The notes under the pieces: generated by a model
What the model was told of the DNA's origin: nothing
Seen by the model: only the letters and a program-made list of their open reading frames with translations
The model's database searches: none
Made by a program: the position numbers and the translations under genes
Shown: one piece after another, positions 35,940-44,153 of the stretch
Layout of the letters: each line of letters opens with the position of its first letter
How positions within the stretch are numbered: position 1 is the first letter of the stretch
From: Deltaproteobacteria bacterium
Lineage (GTDB): Bacteria; Desulfobacterota; Binatia; UBA12015
Length of the DNA stretch: 64,000 nt
Assembly (NCBI GenBank): GCA_029262355.1
Contig: JAJCZO010000273.1
Span: 1 to 64,000 of the forward strand
Direction: 5' to 3'

Positions 35940-36405
35940 ATGGCGACGGCCCAGAGCCCTACGACCGACGGCGTCGTCGCGCCCTCCCGCGGCGAGTCCG
36001 GCGCGCGTCGCACGGCAGCCGGGCTCATTGGCAACGTGATGGAGTGGTTCGACTTCGCGGTGTACGGCGACTTCGCGCCGGTCATTGGGCAACAGTTCTT
36101 CCCGGGCGACGACGAGGTCGCCTCTCTGCTCGCCGCGTTCGGCGTATTCGCCTCGGGCTTTCTCGCGCGTCCGAGCGGCGCCGCGTTCTTCGGACACCTC
36201 GGAGATCGACACGGCCGACACCTCGTCCTCAAGCTCTCTGTACTCCTGATGCCGTTCGCAGCGCCTCGACGACGGATGAGGTCTCGCCGTCCTGGCCGGG
36301 GTGATCCTGACCGCGAACGTCGGCTACTACTGGATGGGCATGGCGCTCGTCACGACTGTGGTCCTGTTGCCCATCCGTGAAACGGCCTGGGATGACCTCG
36401 AATAG
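35940..36405 (+). pseudogene. MFS metabolite/H+ symporter remnant with internal deletion and frameshift
   Basis: The first 85 or so codons read like an intact metabolite:H+ symporter of the KgtP/ShiA type: GLIGNVMEWFDFAVYGDFAP, then GFLARPSGAAFFGHLGDRHG and LKLSVLLM. The frame is then lost near 36250. A different frame (from about 36279) gives the protein end, with VLAGVILTANVGYYWMGMAL and LLPIRETAWDDLE, to a stop at 36403-36405. Roughly 270 central residues are missing, so the gene is dead. The remains are recent enough that both ends are recognisable. Confidence 0.8.
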
Positions 36406-36410
36406 CGCCG

Positions 36411-36560
36411 TCAGGCGCCTTCGAATGGGAACGGGGTAAAGCGAACCTGCCGGCGGACGTAGTCCGACGGCGTCATGGCAAGCCCCGTCAACAAGGGCTC
36501 GCTGCGACCGAATGCCTCTTGCGCGTGATCGAGATTCATCAGAAGTGACGGCTCTTGGGA
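36411..36560 (-). pseudogene. Amidohydrolase C-terminal fragment
   Basis: On the minus strand a short frame reads EPLLTGLAMTPSDYVRRQVR and then FTPFPFEGA before a stop. This matches the block PS-x-Y-x-RQV-x-TPF that lies about two-thirds along amidohydrolase_2 proteins; the intact neighbour has QHVWMNPFWEDD at the same place. Both ends are missing. It directly abuts the MFS remnant, which suggests one deletion-prone stretch. Confidence 0.55.
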
Positions 36561-36604
36561 ATCCCAATTGGAAAACCGGTGCTCGACTTCGCTAGGAGGA
36601 GCCC

Positions 36605-37786
36605 ATGACCGACGTGACGTTCCCCGTCTTCGACGCCGACAATCACTACTACGAGGCACTCGATGCCTTCACCCGCCACCTCCCACCGCGGGTCGGCCCC
36701 CGAACGGTGCAGTGGGCCGAGATCGACGGCCGGCGCTACCACGTGGTCGGCGGACGGGTAAGTCGCGCGGTCGTGAATCCGACGTTCAATCCGATCGCCC
36801 GGGCGGGCGCGCTACACGACTACTTCCGGGGAAATCCGGATCAAAAGAACCCGATCGAGTTCTTGAAAGAACGCGAGCCCATTCGGCCAGAGTATCGTGA
36901 CCGCGATGCGCGCATCAACGTCATGGACCAGCAAAACCTCGAGGCCATCTGGCTCTTCCCCACACTCGGCGTCCTGTACGAAGAGCTTCTCAAGGAAGAC
37001 CCCGAAGCCGTTCAGATCACCTTCCGGGCGTTCAACCGGTGGCTCGAAGAAGACTGGGGCTTCGCCTATCAGAACCGGATCTTCGCAGCTCCATACATCG
37101 CCCTCGGTCGGATCGACGATGCGGTGGCCGAGCTCGAGTGGGCCTTGGAACGGGGCGCGCACCTCGTGTGCATTCGCCCTGCCGCCATCTGGACGGAGAC
37201 GGGTCCAAAGCCACCCACCGACCCGATGTTCGATCCCTTCTGGGCGCGCGCGAACGAAGCCGGCATCACCGTGATCGTCCACGCCGGCGATAGCGGGTAC
37301 ACGACGCACGGCTACTCCAACGACGGGTTCGGGGCAAAGTTCGACGGCGGATGGCAGCCATCGATCAAGGCATTCAACATCGAGCGCGCGGCCTACGACT
37401 TTCTGATCACGCTGGCGTACGGAAAGCTCTTCGAGCGCTTCCCAAACCTCCGCATCGCGTCGGTCGAGAACGGCTCCGAGTTCCTACGCGACCTCTTCAA
37501 CAAGCTTCGCTCGAGCCAGCGCCGGACGCCGGGCTACTACCGCGACGATCCCGCCGAGAGCTTCAAGCAGCACGTCTGGATGAACCCCTTCTGGGAGGAC
37601 GACGTAGCCGAGGTCGTCGAACTCATGGGCGCCGACCGTGTCATCTTCGGCTCCGACTGGCCCCACATCGAGGGCATGCCGCAACCGCTCGACTACGCAT
37701 CCGAGCTCCGAGACTTCGACGAGGCCGCGCGCACGAGGATTCTGCGCGACAACACTCGAGAGCTGAACGCGCTCCGCCCTCTGTGA
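36605..37786 (+). CDS. Amidohydrolase family protein (amidohydrolase_2 type)
   Basis: The 393-residue TIM-barrel hydrolase starts at an ATG seven bases after AGGAGG. It has the N-terminal FPVFDADNHYYEALDAFTRH block (the family's metal ligand region), IVHAGDSGY (His on a barrel strand) and the end FGSDWPHIEGMPQP with the conserved Asp and His. The family hydrolyses or decarboxylates aromatic and cyclic compounds, with Zn2+ or a related metal. Such genes are frequent in Actinobacteria and uncultured deltaproteobacteria that degrade xenobiotics. The substrate is unknown. Confidence 0.88.
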   Translation: MTDVTFPVFDADNHYYEALDAFTRHLPPRVGPRTVQWAEIDGRRYHVVGGRVSRAVVNPTFNPIARAGALHDYFRGNPDQKNPIEFLKEREPIRPEYRDRDARINVMDQQNLEAIWLFPTLGVLYEELLKEDPEAVQITFRAFNRWLEEDWGFAYQNRIFAAPYIALGRIDDAVAELEWALERGAHLVCIRPAAIWTETGPKPPTDPMFDPFWARANEAGITVIVHAGDSGYTTHGYSNDGFGAKFDGGWQPSIKAFNIERAAYDFLITLAYGKLFERFPNLRIASVENGSEFLRDLFNKLRSSQRRTPGYYRDDPAESFKQHVWMNPFWEDDVAEVVELMGADRVIFGSDWPHIEGMPQPLDYASELRDFDEAARTRILRDNTRELNALRPL

Positions 37787-37834
37787 CCGGCGCACTCGTG
37801 TCCGCCCGTATGCGGCGGACCTACTCGTGCATCG

Positions 37835-38299
37835 TCAGCCCTCGGCGTCGGCGAGCTCGATCTGAACCATCGCCCCTTCGACTCCGAGAAGCTGCACCTG
37901 GGCGTCCGTCAGTCCACTGTTCGGGTCGTACTCGATCGCGAATTGACGCCCGAGCCATGGCATCCGACGAAACGTGCGCTCGACGTTCTTGCGGAACTCG
38001 AAGGACTCCGGCTGCACGACCCAGCCTTGGCCCCGCAGCGTGCGGCCCGCGACCACGAGCCCGACCGGTGCCGGATCGATGTAGTTCCGCCACCAGTTCT
38101 TCCGGCGAGCCTTGGAAACCAGTACGATGAAACGCTCGCCGTCGCGCTGGTAGCCTACCGGGATCGAGTACTGACGACCCGTCCGGCGGCCGGTCACGGT
38201 CAATACCAGCAGCCCGGAACTCATGAGGCCGTGAAGAGGAGACCGAAGAATCGCCACGATGAGGGGATTCACACGCGTCATGATCCGATCGAAGTCCAT
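37835..38299 (-). CDS. Nitroreductase/deazaflavin (F420)-dependent oxidoreductase, Ddn-like
   Basis: The 154-residue split-beta-barrel protein fits the Ddn/DUF385 family. It has LLVLTVTGRRTGRQYSIPVG, the basic stretch SKARRKNWWRNYIDPAP and the RGQGWVVQPE strand. Family members bind reduced coenzyme F420 (or a flavin) and reduce quinones or nitro compounds. With the LLM oxidoreductase at 4716 it gives a second hint that the organism makes F420. The ATG at 38299 is used. Confidence 0.85.
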   Translation of the reverse strand: MDFDRIMTRVNPLIVAILRSPLHGLMSSGLLVLTVTGRRTGRQYSIPVGYQRDGERFIVLVSKARRKNWWRNYIDPAPVGLVVAGRTLRGQGWVVQPESFEFRKNVERTFRRMPWLGRQFAIEYDPNSGLTDAQVQLLGVEGAMVQIELADAEG

Positions 38300-38624
38300 G
38301 CGGGCGACGTACGACGCCAGCTCGGAATCGACAAGTGGCCCGACATCCGGCCACCCGCCGGATCATGCTCTCCGCCGCGGCGACGCACGACGACGGTGGC
38401 ACACTTCGTGTGTCAACGCCGCTCGTGTCGTGTGCCACGAACGGATCAGAGACCGTCGGGGCCGTGTGGGCGCACGCGGCGGCCGACACGCGCACTCCGC
38501 ACGCAGACTCCCTAGCAGCGCGCCAATGCCGCTGGAACGCTGAGCCTTTCGCGATCGCCTCATTGCCCCGCCCATTGCGGCATCTCCGTTGCTCCAGAGA
38601 GCCGCTGGGGAAAGAGAGGTCGAT
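38300..38624. other. 325 bp without a recognisable gene
   Basis: No frame on either strand looks coding. The stretch separates the Ddn-like gene (minus) from the orphan signal peptide (plus), so it should hold two divergent promoters. I see none that is clear. Confidence 0.4.
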
Positions 38625-38738
38625 ATGAAGTCTCTACTGCGTGTCGAAACGCTTGCCGTCACCGTCGTCGGTCTGGCGGCATGGACGTCGGCCCTGGCGT
38701 CCGCACAGGAAGTGCTCCTTGTTGCGATTTGCCGCTAG
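38625..38738 (+). pseudogene. Orphan signal-peptide frame (37 residues), probable gene remnant
   Basis: An ATG preceded by AGAGAGGT opens a 37-residue frame beginning MKSLLRVETLAVTVVGLAAW and continuing TSALASAQEVLLVAICR. It is a good Sec signal peptide with an AxA-type site (LASAQE) and then a stop after nine residues. As at 29024-29122, only the export signal of a secreted protein survives. The SDR gene begins 35 bp later, so its start may have been joined to this spot by a deletion. Confidence 0.35.
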
Positions 38739-38773
38739 CTGGCTCCGCCCGGGCGGCCGTGAGAGAAGCCCGC

Positions 38774-39574
38774 ATGGACTTGAAGCTCACGGGCAAGACG
38801 GCACTGGTCACGGGAAGCTATCGCGGAACAGGAGCCGGCATTGCGAAGACTCTTGGCGCAGAGGGAGCTTTCGTCGTGATCCACGGCCTCGAACCACGCC
38901 AGCCGGAGCCCGTATCCGCGGAGATCCGTGACGCGGGCGGCCGCGTGTCGACCGTCACCGGCGATCCGCGGTCCGAGGCGGGCGCCGACGATCTGTCGAA
39001 GCAGCTGCTGGCGCTCGACCGGCCGATCGACATCCTGATCAACAACTACGGCGCCGCCGCAGGCGGCGGCTGGCTCGACGGCCCGTCGGAAGACTGGACG
39101 TCGATGTACGAGACGAATGTTCTATCCGGCGTGCGCCTCGTCCAACGGGTCGCCCCCGGCATGAAGTCCCGCGGCTGGGGCAGGATTCTGTTCGTAGGAA
39201 CGGTCGGGAGCGCACGTCCACGCGCGCAGACACCCGGGTACTACGCTGCCAAGGCCTCCCTGCCCGCAATGACGGTCAGCCTGAGCAAGGAGCTCGCGGG
39301 CACCGGCGTGACCGTGAACCTCATTAGCCCGGGACTCATCGCGACCGCCGAGGTCCGCGCGATGATGGAGAGACGCGCCAAGAAGAAGGGTTGGGGCACC
39401 GACTGGGCGGAAATCGAGAAGCGCGCCGCGAGCGACTTCATGCCAACACCCAGCGGACGCATTGCACGCCCCGAAGAAGTAGGCGCACTCGCCGCGTTCG
39501 TCTGCAGCGCCTGGGCCGACTCGATCAACGGCGCCGACCTACGCATCGACGGGGGCTCAGCCGACTGCGTGTGA
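38774..39574 (+). CDS. Short-chain dehydrogenase/reductase (SDR)
   Basis: The 266-residue SDR has the cofactor site TGSYRGTGAGIA, the block LINNYGAAAGG (Tyr instead of Ala in NNAG) and the catalytic YYAAK. It probably reduces a 3-ketoacyl or other ketone with NAD(P)H. The extended insertion RRAKKKGWGTDWAEIEKRAA between the catalytic site and the end is seen in some 3-oxoacyl reductase-like members. The ATG at 38774 lies at the start of the fold. Confidence 0.88.
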   Translation: MDLKLTGKTALVTGSYRGTGAGIAKTLGAEGAFVVIHGLEPRQPEPVSAEIRDAGGRVSTVTGDPRSEAGADDLSKQLLALDRPIDILINNYGAAAGGGWLDGPSEDWTSMYETNVLSGVRLVQRVAPGMKSRGWGRILFVGTVGSARPRAQTPGYYAAKASLPAMTVSLSKELAGTGVTVNLISPGLIATAEVRAMMERRAKKKGWGTDWAEIEKRAASDFMPTPSGRIARPEEVGALAAFVCSAWADSINGADLRIDGGSADCV

Positions 39575-39619
39575 GTCAGACATCCGCTCCGGTCTCGGTC
39601 GAGGCGGGGCCCGGGCGGC

Positions 39620-40657
39620 CTACGAGCCCGACTTCTCGTCTCCGACGCGACGTTCGTACAGCTCCACCGCATCGCGATTTCCGATGATGAGCGGCACGCG
39701 CTGGTGCAGGCCGTCCGGCTCGATGTCGAGAATCGCGTCGTGGCCCGTCGAGGCGTACCCACCGGCGTGCTTCGCGATGAACGCGAGTGGAGCGGCCTCG
39801 TAGAGGAGGCGGAGCTTACCCTCGCCGGTCTCCGCGTCGGCGGGGTACAGGAAGATGCCGCCCTTCAAGAGATTGCGATGGAAGTCCGCAACCAGCGAGC
39901 CGATGTAACGCGACTTCATACCGCTGAGCGCCCCGGCATCCGGCGCCTTCACGTGCTCGACGAACTTCTGCGTCGCCGGCGTCCATTTGCTGCTGTTCCC
40001 CTCGTTCACACTGTAGGTACCGCACTTCTCCGGGATCGTGATGTCCTCGTGCGACAGCAGGAACTCACCGATCGAAGGATCGAGCGTGAATCCGTGGACG
40101 CCGTGGCCCGTCGAGTAGACCAGCATCGTCGACGAGCCGTAGATGATGTAGCCCGCAGCGGCGAGCTCACTGCCTGGCCGAAGTAGGTCGTCTGCCTTCC
40201 CTCGTGTCCCGTACGGATCGCGCCGACGGTGGATCGAGAAGATCGTGCCGATGTTCACGTTCACGTCGATATTCGACGAGCCATCGAGCGGGTCGAAGGC
40301 GATCGCGTACTTGCCGGGATAGTGCGGCGCGGGAACATCGATCGGATCGTCGACCTCCTCGGACGCCATGATGCAGACGTGCCCCGAGCGGCGTAGGACC
40401 TCGACGAGTGTATTGTTGGCGAAGACGTCGAGCTTCATCACCTCTTCGCCCTGAACGTTGGTTCGCCCAGCAACGCCGAGGATATCGGCCAGCCCAGCCA
40501 TGTTGACCTCGGCCGAGATGATCTTACCCGCCACCGCGATTTGATTCAGGAGTTCGCTGAAGTCACCCGCGGGCTGCTCGCCGGTTCGCTTGGCGTGCGC
40601 GCGCTGGCTGACGAGGGCGTGGTGGGTGAGCGTCGTGCCGACTTGTGACTTTTCCAT
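39620..40657 (-). CDS. fbp: Class I fructose-1,6-bisphosphatase
   Basis: The 345-residue enzyme has the full class I signature AFDPLDGSSNIDVNVNIG, the metal-binding EEVDDP block before it and the later AGGYASTGHDAILDIEP. It hydrolyses fructose 1,6-bisphosphate to fructose 6-phosphate in gluconeogenesis. Its presence fits growth on lipids or acids. The ATG at 40657 is used. A candidate small gene lies upstream on the same strand. Confidence 0.94.
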   Translation of the reverse strand: MEKSQVGTTLTHHALVSQRAHAKRTGEQPAGDFSELLNQIAVAGKIISAEVNMAGLADILGVAGRTNVQGEEVMKLDVFANNTLVEVLRRSGHVCIMASEEVDDPIDVPAPHYPGKYAIAFDPLDGSSNIDVNVNIGTIFSIHRRRDPYGTRGKADDLLRPGSELAAAGYIIYGSSTMLVYSTGHGVHGFTLDPSIGEFLLSHEDITIPEKCGTYSVNEGNSSKWTPATQKFVEHVKAPDAGALSGMKSRYIGSLVADFHRNLLKGGIFLYPADAETGEGKLRLLYEAAPLAFIAKHAGGYASTGHDAILDIEPDGLHQRVPLIIGNRDAVELYERRVGDEKSGS

Positions 40658-40692
40658 GAGCCGAAAAGCCTACTATTCGCGCCCACCTGGGG

Positions 40693-40854
40693 CTACTCCC
40701 CGGACCCGCCGCCCGGACCGGGGGCAAACCTGAGGGAGCGGGCACCGGGGCCCGAGGCGTTCCGGTTCCCATTGTTCTTGGCTTTTTCGTCGGGAACCTC
40801 GTTGATCAGCACGAGAGTCTCGGCGACATACCGATTCCCCTTGCAGGAGGGCAA
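40693..40854 (-). CDS. Possible small protein of 53 residues, TTG start
   Basis: A minus-strand frame gives RYVAETLVLINEVPDEKAKN and then NGNRNASGPGARSLRFAPGP before TAG. The first part reads like real protein, with a balanced composition unlike the arginine-rich noise nearby; the end is Gly/Pro-rich. Only a TTG (40854) is available as a start, with no clear ribosome site. I do not recognise it. It lies 35 bp upstream of fbp on the same strand. The rest of the 314-bp gap between fbp and the peptidase gene shows nothing else. Confidence 0.3.
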   Translation of the reverse strand: MPSCKGNRYVAETLVLINEVPDEKAKNNGNRNASGPGARSLRFAPGPGGGSGE

Positions 40855-40971
40855 CTTTCGAGCCTGTCGAGTACCCCGTCAACGCTCACCCCCATGGAGG
40901 ACGCTCCCCTTGCGACACACCACCTCACGAAGGTGGTCGACCTAGGCGTGCGGCCCGGGTAGTGAAAACGC

Positions 40972-43905
40972 ATGCCCCCCGGCTACCGCCTCGCCTTCCT
41001 TGCCCTCCCGCTCTTGCTGGTCACGGCCGCCGCAAACGCGCCCGCCGCGGATCCGAAGCGCCAGGCCCCCAAGGTCGACCAGAACGCGCTCGAACGGCTG
41101 GAACGGGGGGCCGGACCGGAAGCGCGCGTCCGCGCCCGTCGTGGCACGAATGTCGCCGGCTTCGTCCGAGCCGGACGGGCACGCGATCTCCTGCCGGGCA
41201 GCCGAAGCCGTGGGCCGCGAGCCAAGGCCGACGAATTCCTGCGCGACCACGGTGACCTATTCGGCTTGAGTCGGCCTGGGGAACAGCTCGAAGTGATCGG
41301 CGAATCCAGTGACCGCCTCGGAACGAGCAAGGTGCGCTATCGCCAGCTCGTCGACGGTGTCGAGGTCTTCGGCGGTGAGCTGCGCGCGCACTTCGGCCCC
41401 GGACTCGCACTCAAGTCCGTCGGCGGCACCGTGGTCCCCGTAAAGGGCCCTCTCTCGACGATCCCGAGCCTCCCCGGCGCCGAGGCCGATGCCATCGCGG
41501 CCACGCCCAACGGTGTCGACGCGATCGCACACCGACTCGTCGTCTACGACACCGGGCTGCTTCGTGGCGTTCCCGGCACGGCGCACCTCGCGTGGGAAGT
41601 CGAAATTGGCGACGCCGACCTCACCGTCCACGAATGGGTATTCGTCGACGCCGCATCGGGCGACGTCCTCGATCGCATCTCGGGCGTGAAGGAGCTGCTC
41701 CATCGTCGCGCGGCCGAGAGCAGCTTCTCGAACGTCGCGTGGGACGAGGGCCTCGGCCATCCCGACCCCATCACCCCCGGCTGGGCCGGGGGCACCGCCG
41801 CACAGGTCGCGGCCTGGAACGACGAAATCGACGGCGCGAAGGAGACGTACAACCTGTTCGGCAGCATGACCAACGGTGCCTACCTCAGTTACGATGGCGC
41901 CGATGCGGTCATGCACACGGTCAACAACGACCCCGGGATCAGCTGCCCCAACGCCGCCTGGAACGGTATCTCGACGAATTACTGCAACGGCGTAACCGGC
42001 GACGACACCGTCGCCCACGAATGGATGCACGCGTACACGGATCTCACGCACGGCCTCATCTACGCATGGCAGTCCGGCGCGCTGAACGAATCCTACTCCG
42101 ACATCTTCGGTGAGGTCGTCGACTTCCTGAACGGACGCGGCACCGATTCGCCTCTGAGCCTGCGCACGGCCGATGGCTCAGCCTGCTCTACCTTCGGTTC
42201 GGGCTCTCCGTCCACGGACCCGAGCTACCGTTGGTTGTCGGGCGAGGACGACCCCGCGTTCGGCGGAGCGATCCGCGATCTGTGGCAACCCCTCTGCTAC
42301 GGCGACCCCGACAAGGTCAGCTCCGCCGCCTACGCCTGCAGTAGCGCCGACAGCGGCGGCGTGCACACCAACTCCGGCGTTCCGAACCATGCGTTCGCCC
42401 TGCTCGTCGACGGAGGCACGTACAGCGGACAGACGATCACCGCGATCGGTGTCGAGAAGGCGGCCCACATCTACTGGCGCGCCGCCACGATCTACCAAGT
42501 GCCTGCGAGCGACTTCGAGGACCACGCCGATGCGATCGAATCGAGCTGCACGGATCTGATCGGCGCTCCGCTCTTCGTGCCCCTCACGACCGGTCCGGGG
42601 ACGTGGGGCGCAACGCTTGGCTCCACCATCAGCGCGGCCGACTGCGGCGAAGTGTCCGACGCGATCGCGGCCGTCGAACTTCGCACCGACCCCACGCAGT
42701 GCAGCTTCTCGTCGCTCCTCGACCCCAGCGCCCCCGCACTCTGCGGCGGTGGCACCGCCGACACGATCCACAGCCACGACTGGGAGAGTGGGCTCGGCTC
42801 GTGGACGGTCGGCACCCACTCCGTAGCCAACGCCGGGACATTCGATACGGCCGACTGGGGCGTGGTCGGCAGTCTTCCCGGCGGCCAGGCCGGCTCCGCC
42901 GCCTTCGTCGCCGACGACCCCACTCTCGGCAACTGCCTCGGCGACACCGAAGCCGGTGTCCTCTTCCTGCAGAGCCCGATCATCGCGATCCCCGCCGGCA
43001 TCGCGAAGCTCCGGCTCGCTTTCGACCACTGGCATTCGACGGAAGAAGGCTGGGACGGCGGCAACCTCAAGATCAGCGTCAACGGTGGCGCGTACCAGCT
43101 CGTTCCCGCGTCCGCGTTCGGATTCAACGGATACAACGACCTCCTCAACGGTGGGAGCAATGACAACCCGCTCGCCGGAGAAGAAGCCTTCACCGGGTCC
43201 AACGAAGGAACGCTGAGTGGCAGCTGGGGCCAGTCTCAGGTCGACCTCTCCGCATTTGCCGACGAAGACGACACGATCGAGCTGCGCTTCGAGCTGGGCC
43301 TCGACGGCTGCAACGGACGACTCGGTTGGTACATCGACGACGTGCGCGTCTACTCGTGTCCCGACGAGGTTCTTTGTGCCGCCACACCCGATGTCGGCTG
43401 CCGGCTGAGTCTGCCATTCGGCTCGATCCTGACCATGGCCGACGCCGCCAAGGACAGATTCGTTTGGAGAATGAATCGCGGCGACGCGACGACCACGGCC
43501 GATTTCCTCGACCCAACGCAAAGCGGGCGCAATCTGAGCTTCTGCATCTACGACGACTCGGGCGCCTCGCAACCCATTTTCGAATCCAACGTCGCCAGCG
43601 CCGGCCAGTGCAAGGGCAAGGACTGCTGGAAGGACCTAAACGGCAAGGGGTACAAGTACAAGAATGCCACCGGCGCGAGCGCGGACGGCGTCACCTTGAT
43701 GAAGTTCAAGGCCGGCGATGCCGGCAAGACCAAGATCCTCGTGAAGGGCAAGGGCAGCTTCTTGACTCTACCGAGCCTGCCTCTGACCACGACCGTGACC
43801 GGTCAGTTGGTCATCGGCGACGGCGTCTCGCGGGAATGCTGGCAGAGCACGTTCCCGCTTTCGCTCGTGAACGACGGCACGAAGTTCAAGGCCAAGGGGT
43901 CTTGA
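40972..43905 (+). CDS. Secreted M4 (thermolysin-like) metallopeptidase with C-terminal accessory domains
   Basis: The 977-residue protein has a signal peptide (1-25), a FTP-type propeptide (about 60-240) and the M4 catalytic domain. The zinc site is HEWMH (349-353), with the third ligand Glu373 in ALNESYSDIFGE at the normal 20-residue spacing. VHTNSGVPNHAFALL is the late M4 block. After residue 600 comes a beta-sandwich that looks like a MAM/jelly-roll domain (DWESGLGSWTVGTHS onward). The last 160 residues (DRFVWRMNRGDATTTADFLD and later CWKDLNGKGYKYKN) form a domain I associate with deltaproteobacterial exoproteins. It should be exported and digest protein outside the cell. Confidence 0.9.
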   Translation: MPPGYRLAFLALPLLLVTAAANAPAADPKRQAPKVDQNALERLERGAGPEARVRARRGTNVAGFVRAGRARDLLPGSRSRGPRAKADEFLRDHGDLFGLSRPGEQLEVIGESSDRLGTSKVRYRQLVDGVEVFGGELRAHFGPGLALKSVGGTVVPVKGPLSTIPSLPGAEADAIAATPNGVDAIAHRLVVYDTGLLRGVPGTAHLAWEVEIGDADLTVHEWVFVDAASGDVLDRISGVKELLHRRAAESSFSNVAWDEGLGHPDPITPGWAGGTAAQVAAWNDEIDGAKETYNLFGSMTNGAYLSYDGADAVMHTVNNDPGISCPNAAWNGISTNYCNGVTGDDTVAHEWMHAYTDLTHGLIYAWQSGALNESYSDIFGEVVDFLNGRGTDSPLSLRTADGSACSTFGSGSPSTDPSYRWLSGEDDPAFGGAIRDLWQPLCYGDPDKVSSAAYACSSADSGGVHTNSGVPNHAFALLVDGGTYSGQTITAIGVEKAAHIYWRAATIYQVPASDFEDHADAIESSCTDLIGAPLFVPLTTGPGTWGATLGSTISAADCGEVSDAIAAVELRTDPTQCSFSSLLDPSAPALCGGGTADTIHSHDWESGLGSWTVGTHSVANAGTFDTADWGVVGSLPGGQAGSAAFVADDPTLGNCLGDTEAGVLFLQSPIIAIPAGIAKLRLAFDHWHSTEEGWDGGNLKISVNGGAYQLVPASAFGFNGYNDLLNGGSNDNPLAGEEAFTGSNEGTLSGSWGQSQVDLSAFADEDDTIELRFELGLDGCNGRLGWYIDDVRVYSCPDEVLCAATPDVGCRLSLPFGSILTMADAAKDRFVWRMNRGDATTTADFLDPTQSGRNLSFCIYDDSGASQPIFESNVASAGQCKGKDCWKDLNGKGYKYKNATGASADGVTLMKFKAGDAGKTKILVKGKGSFLTLPSLPLTTTVTGQLVIGDGVSRECWQSTFPLSLVNDGTKFKAKGS

Positions 43906-44153
43906 TCACCCGACCGGCAGCGGGTGCTGCGCCTCACGTCGCACCCAGCGGTACCAAGGTATGCCTCCCGGGTCCCGCGCGCTCTCGCGCGCGCCTTCAT
44001 TGCGAGCCCGCTCGGCATCACACGGATCGAGCACCCGGCCACGCGGATTCGGGTGACAGCGCTTAGGTCACTCCGCCGGCCCGACACGTTCATGGAGACG
44101 ATGACGCCTCCGATCTCTGGCTTCTTCACCGAGCCGGCGCTAAATGTCCGCGC

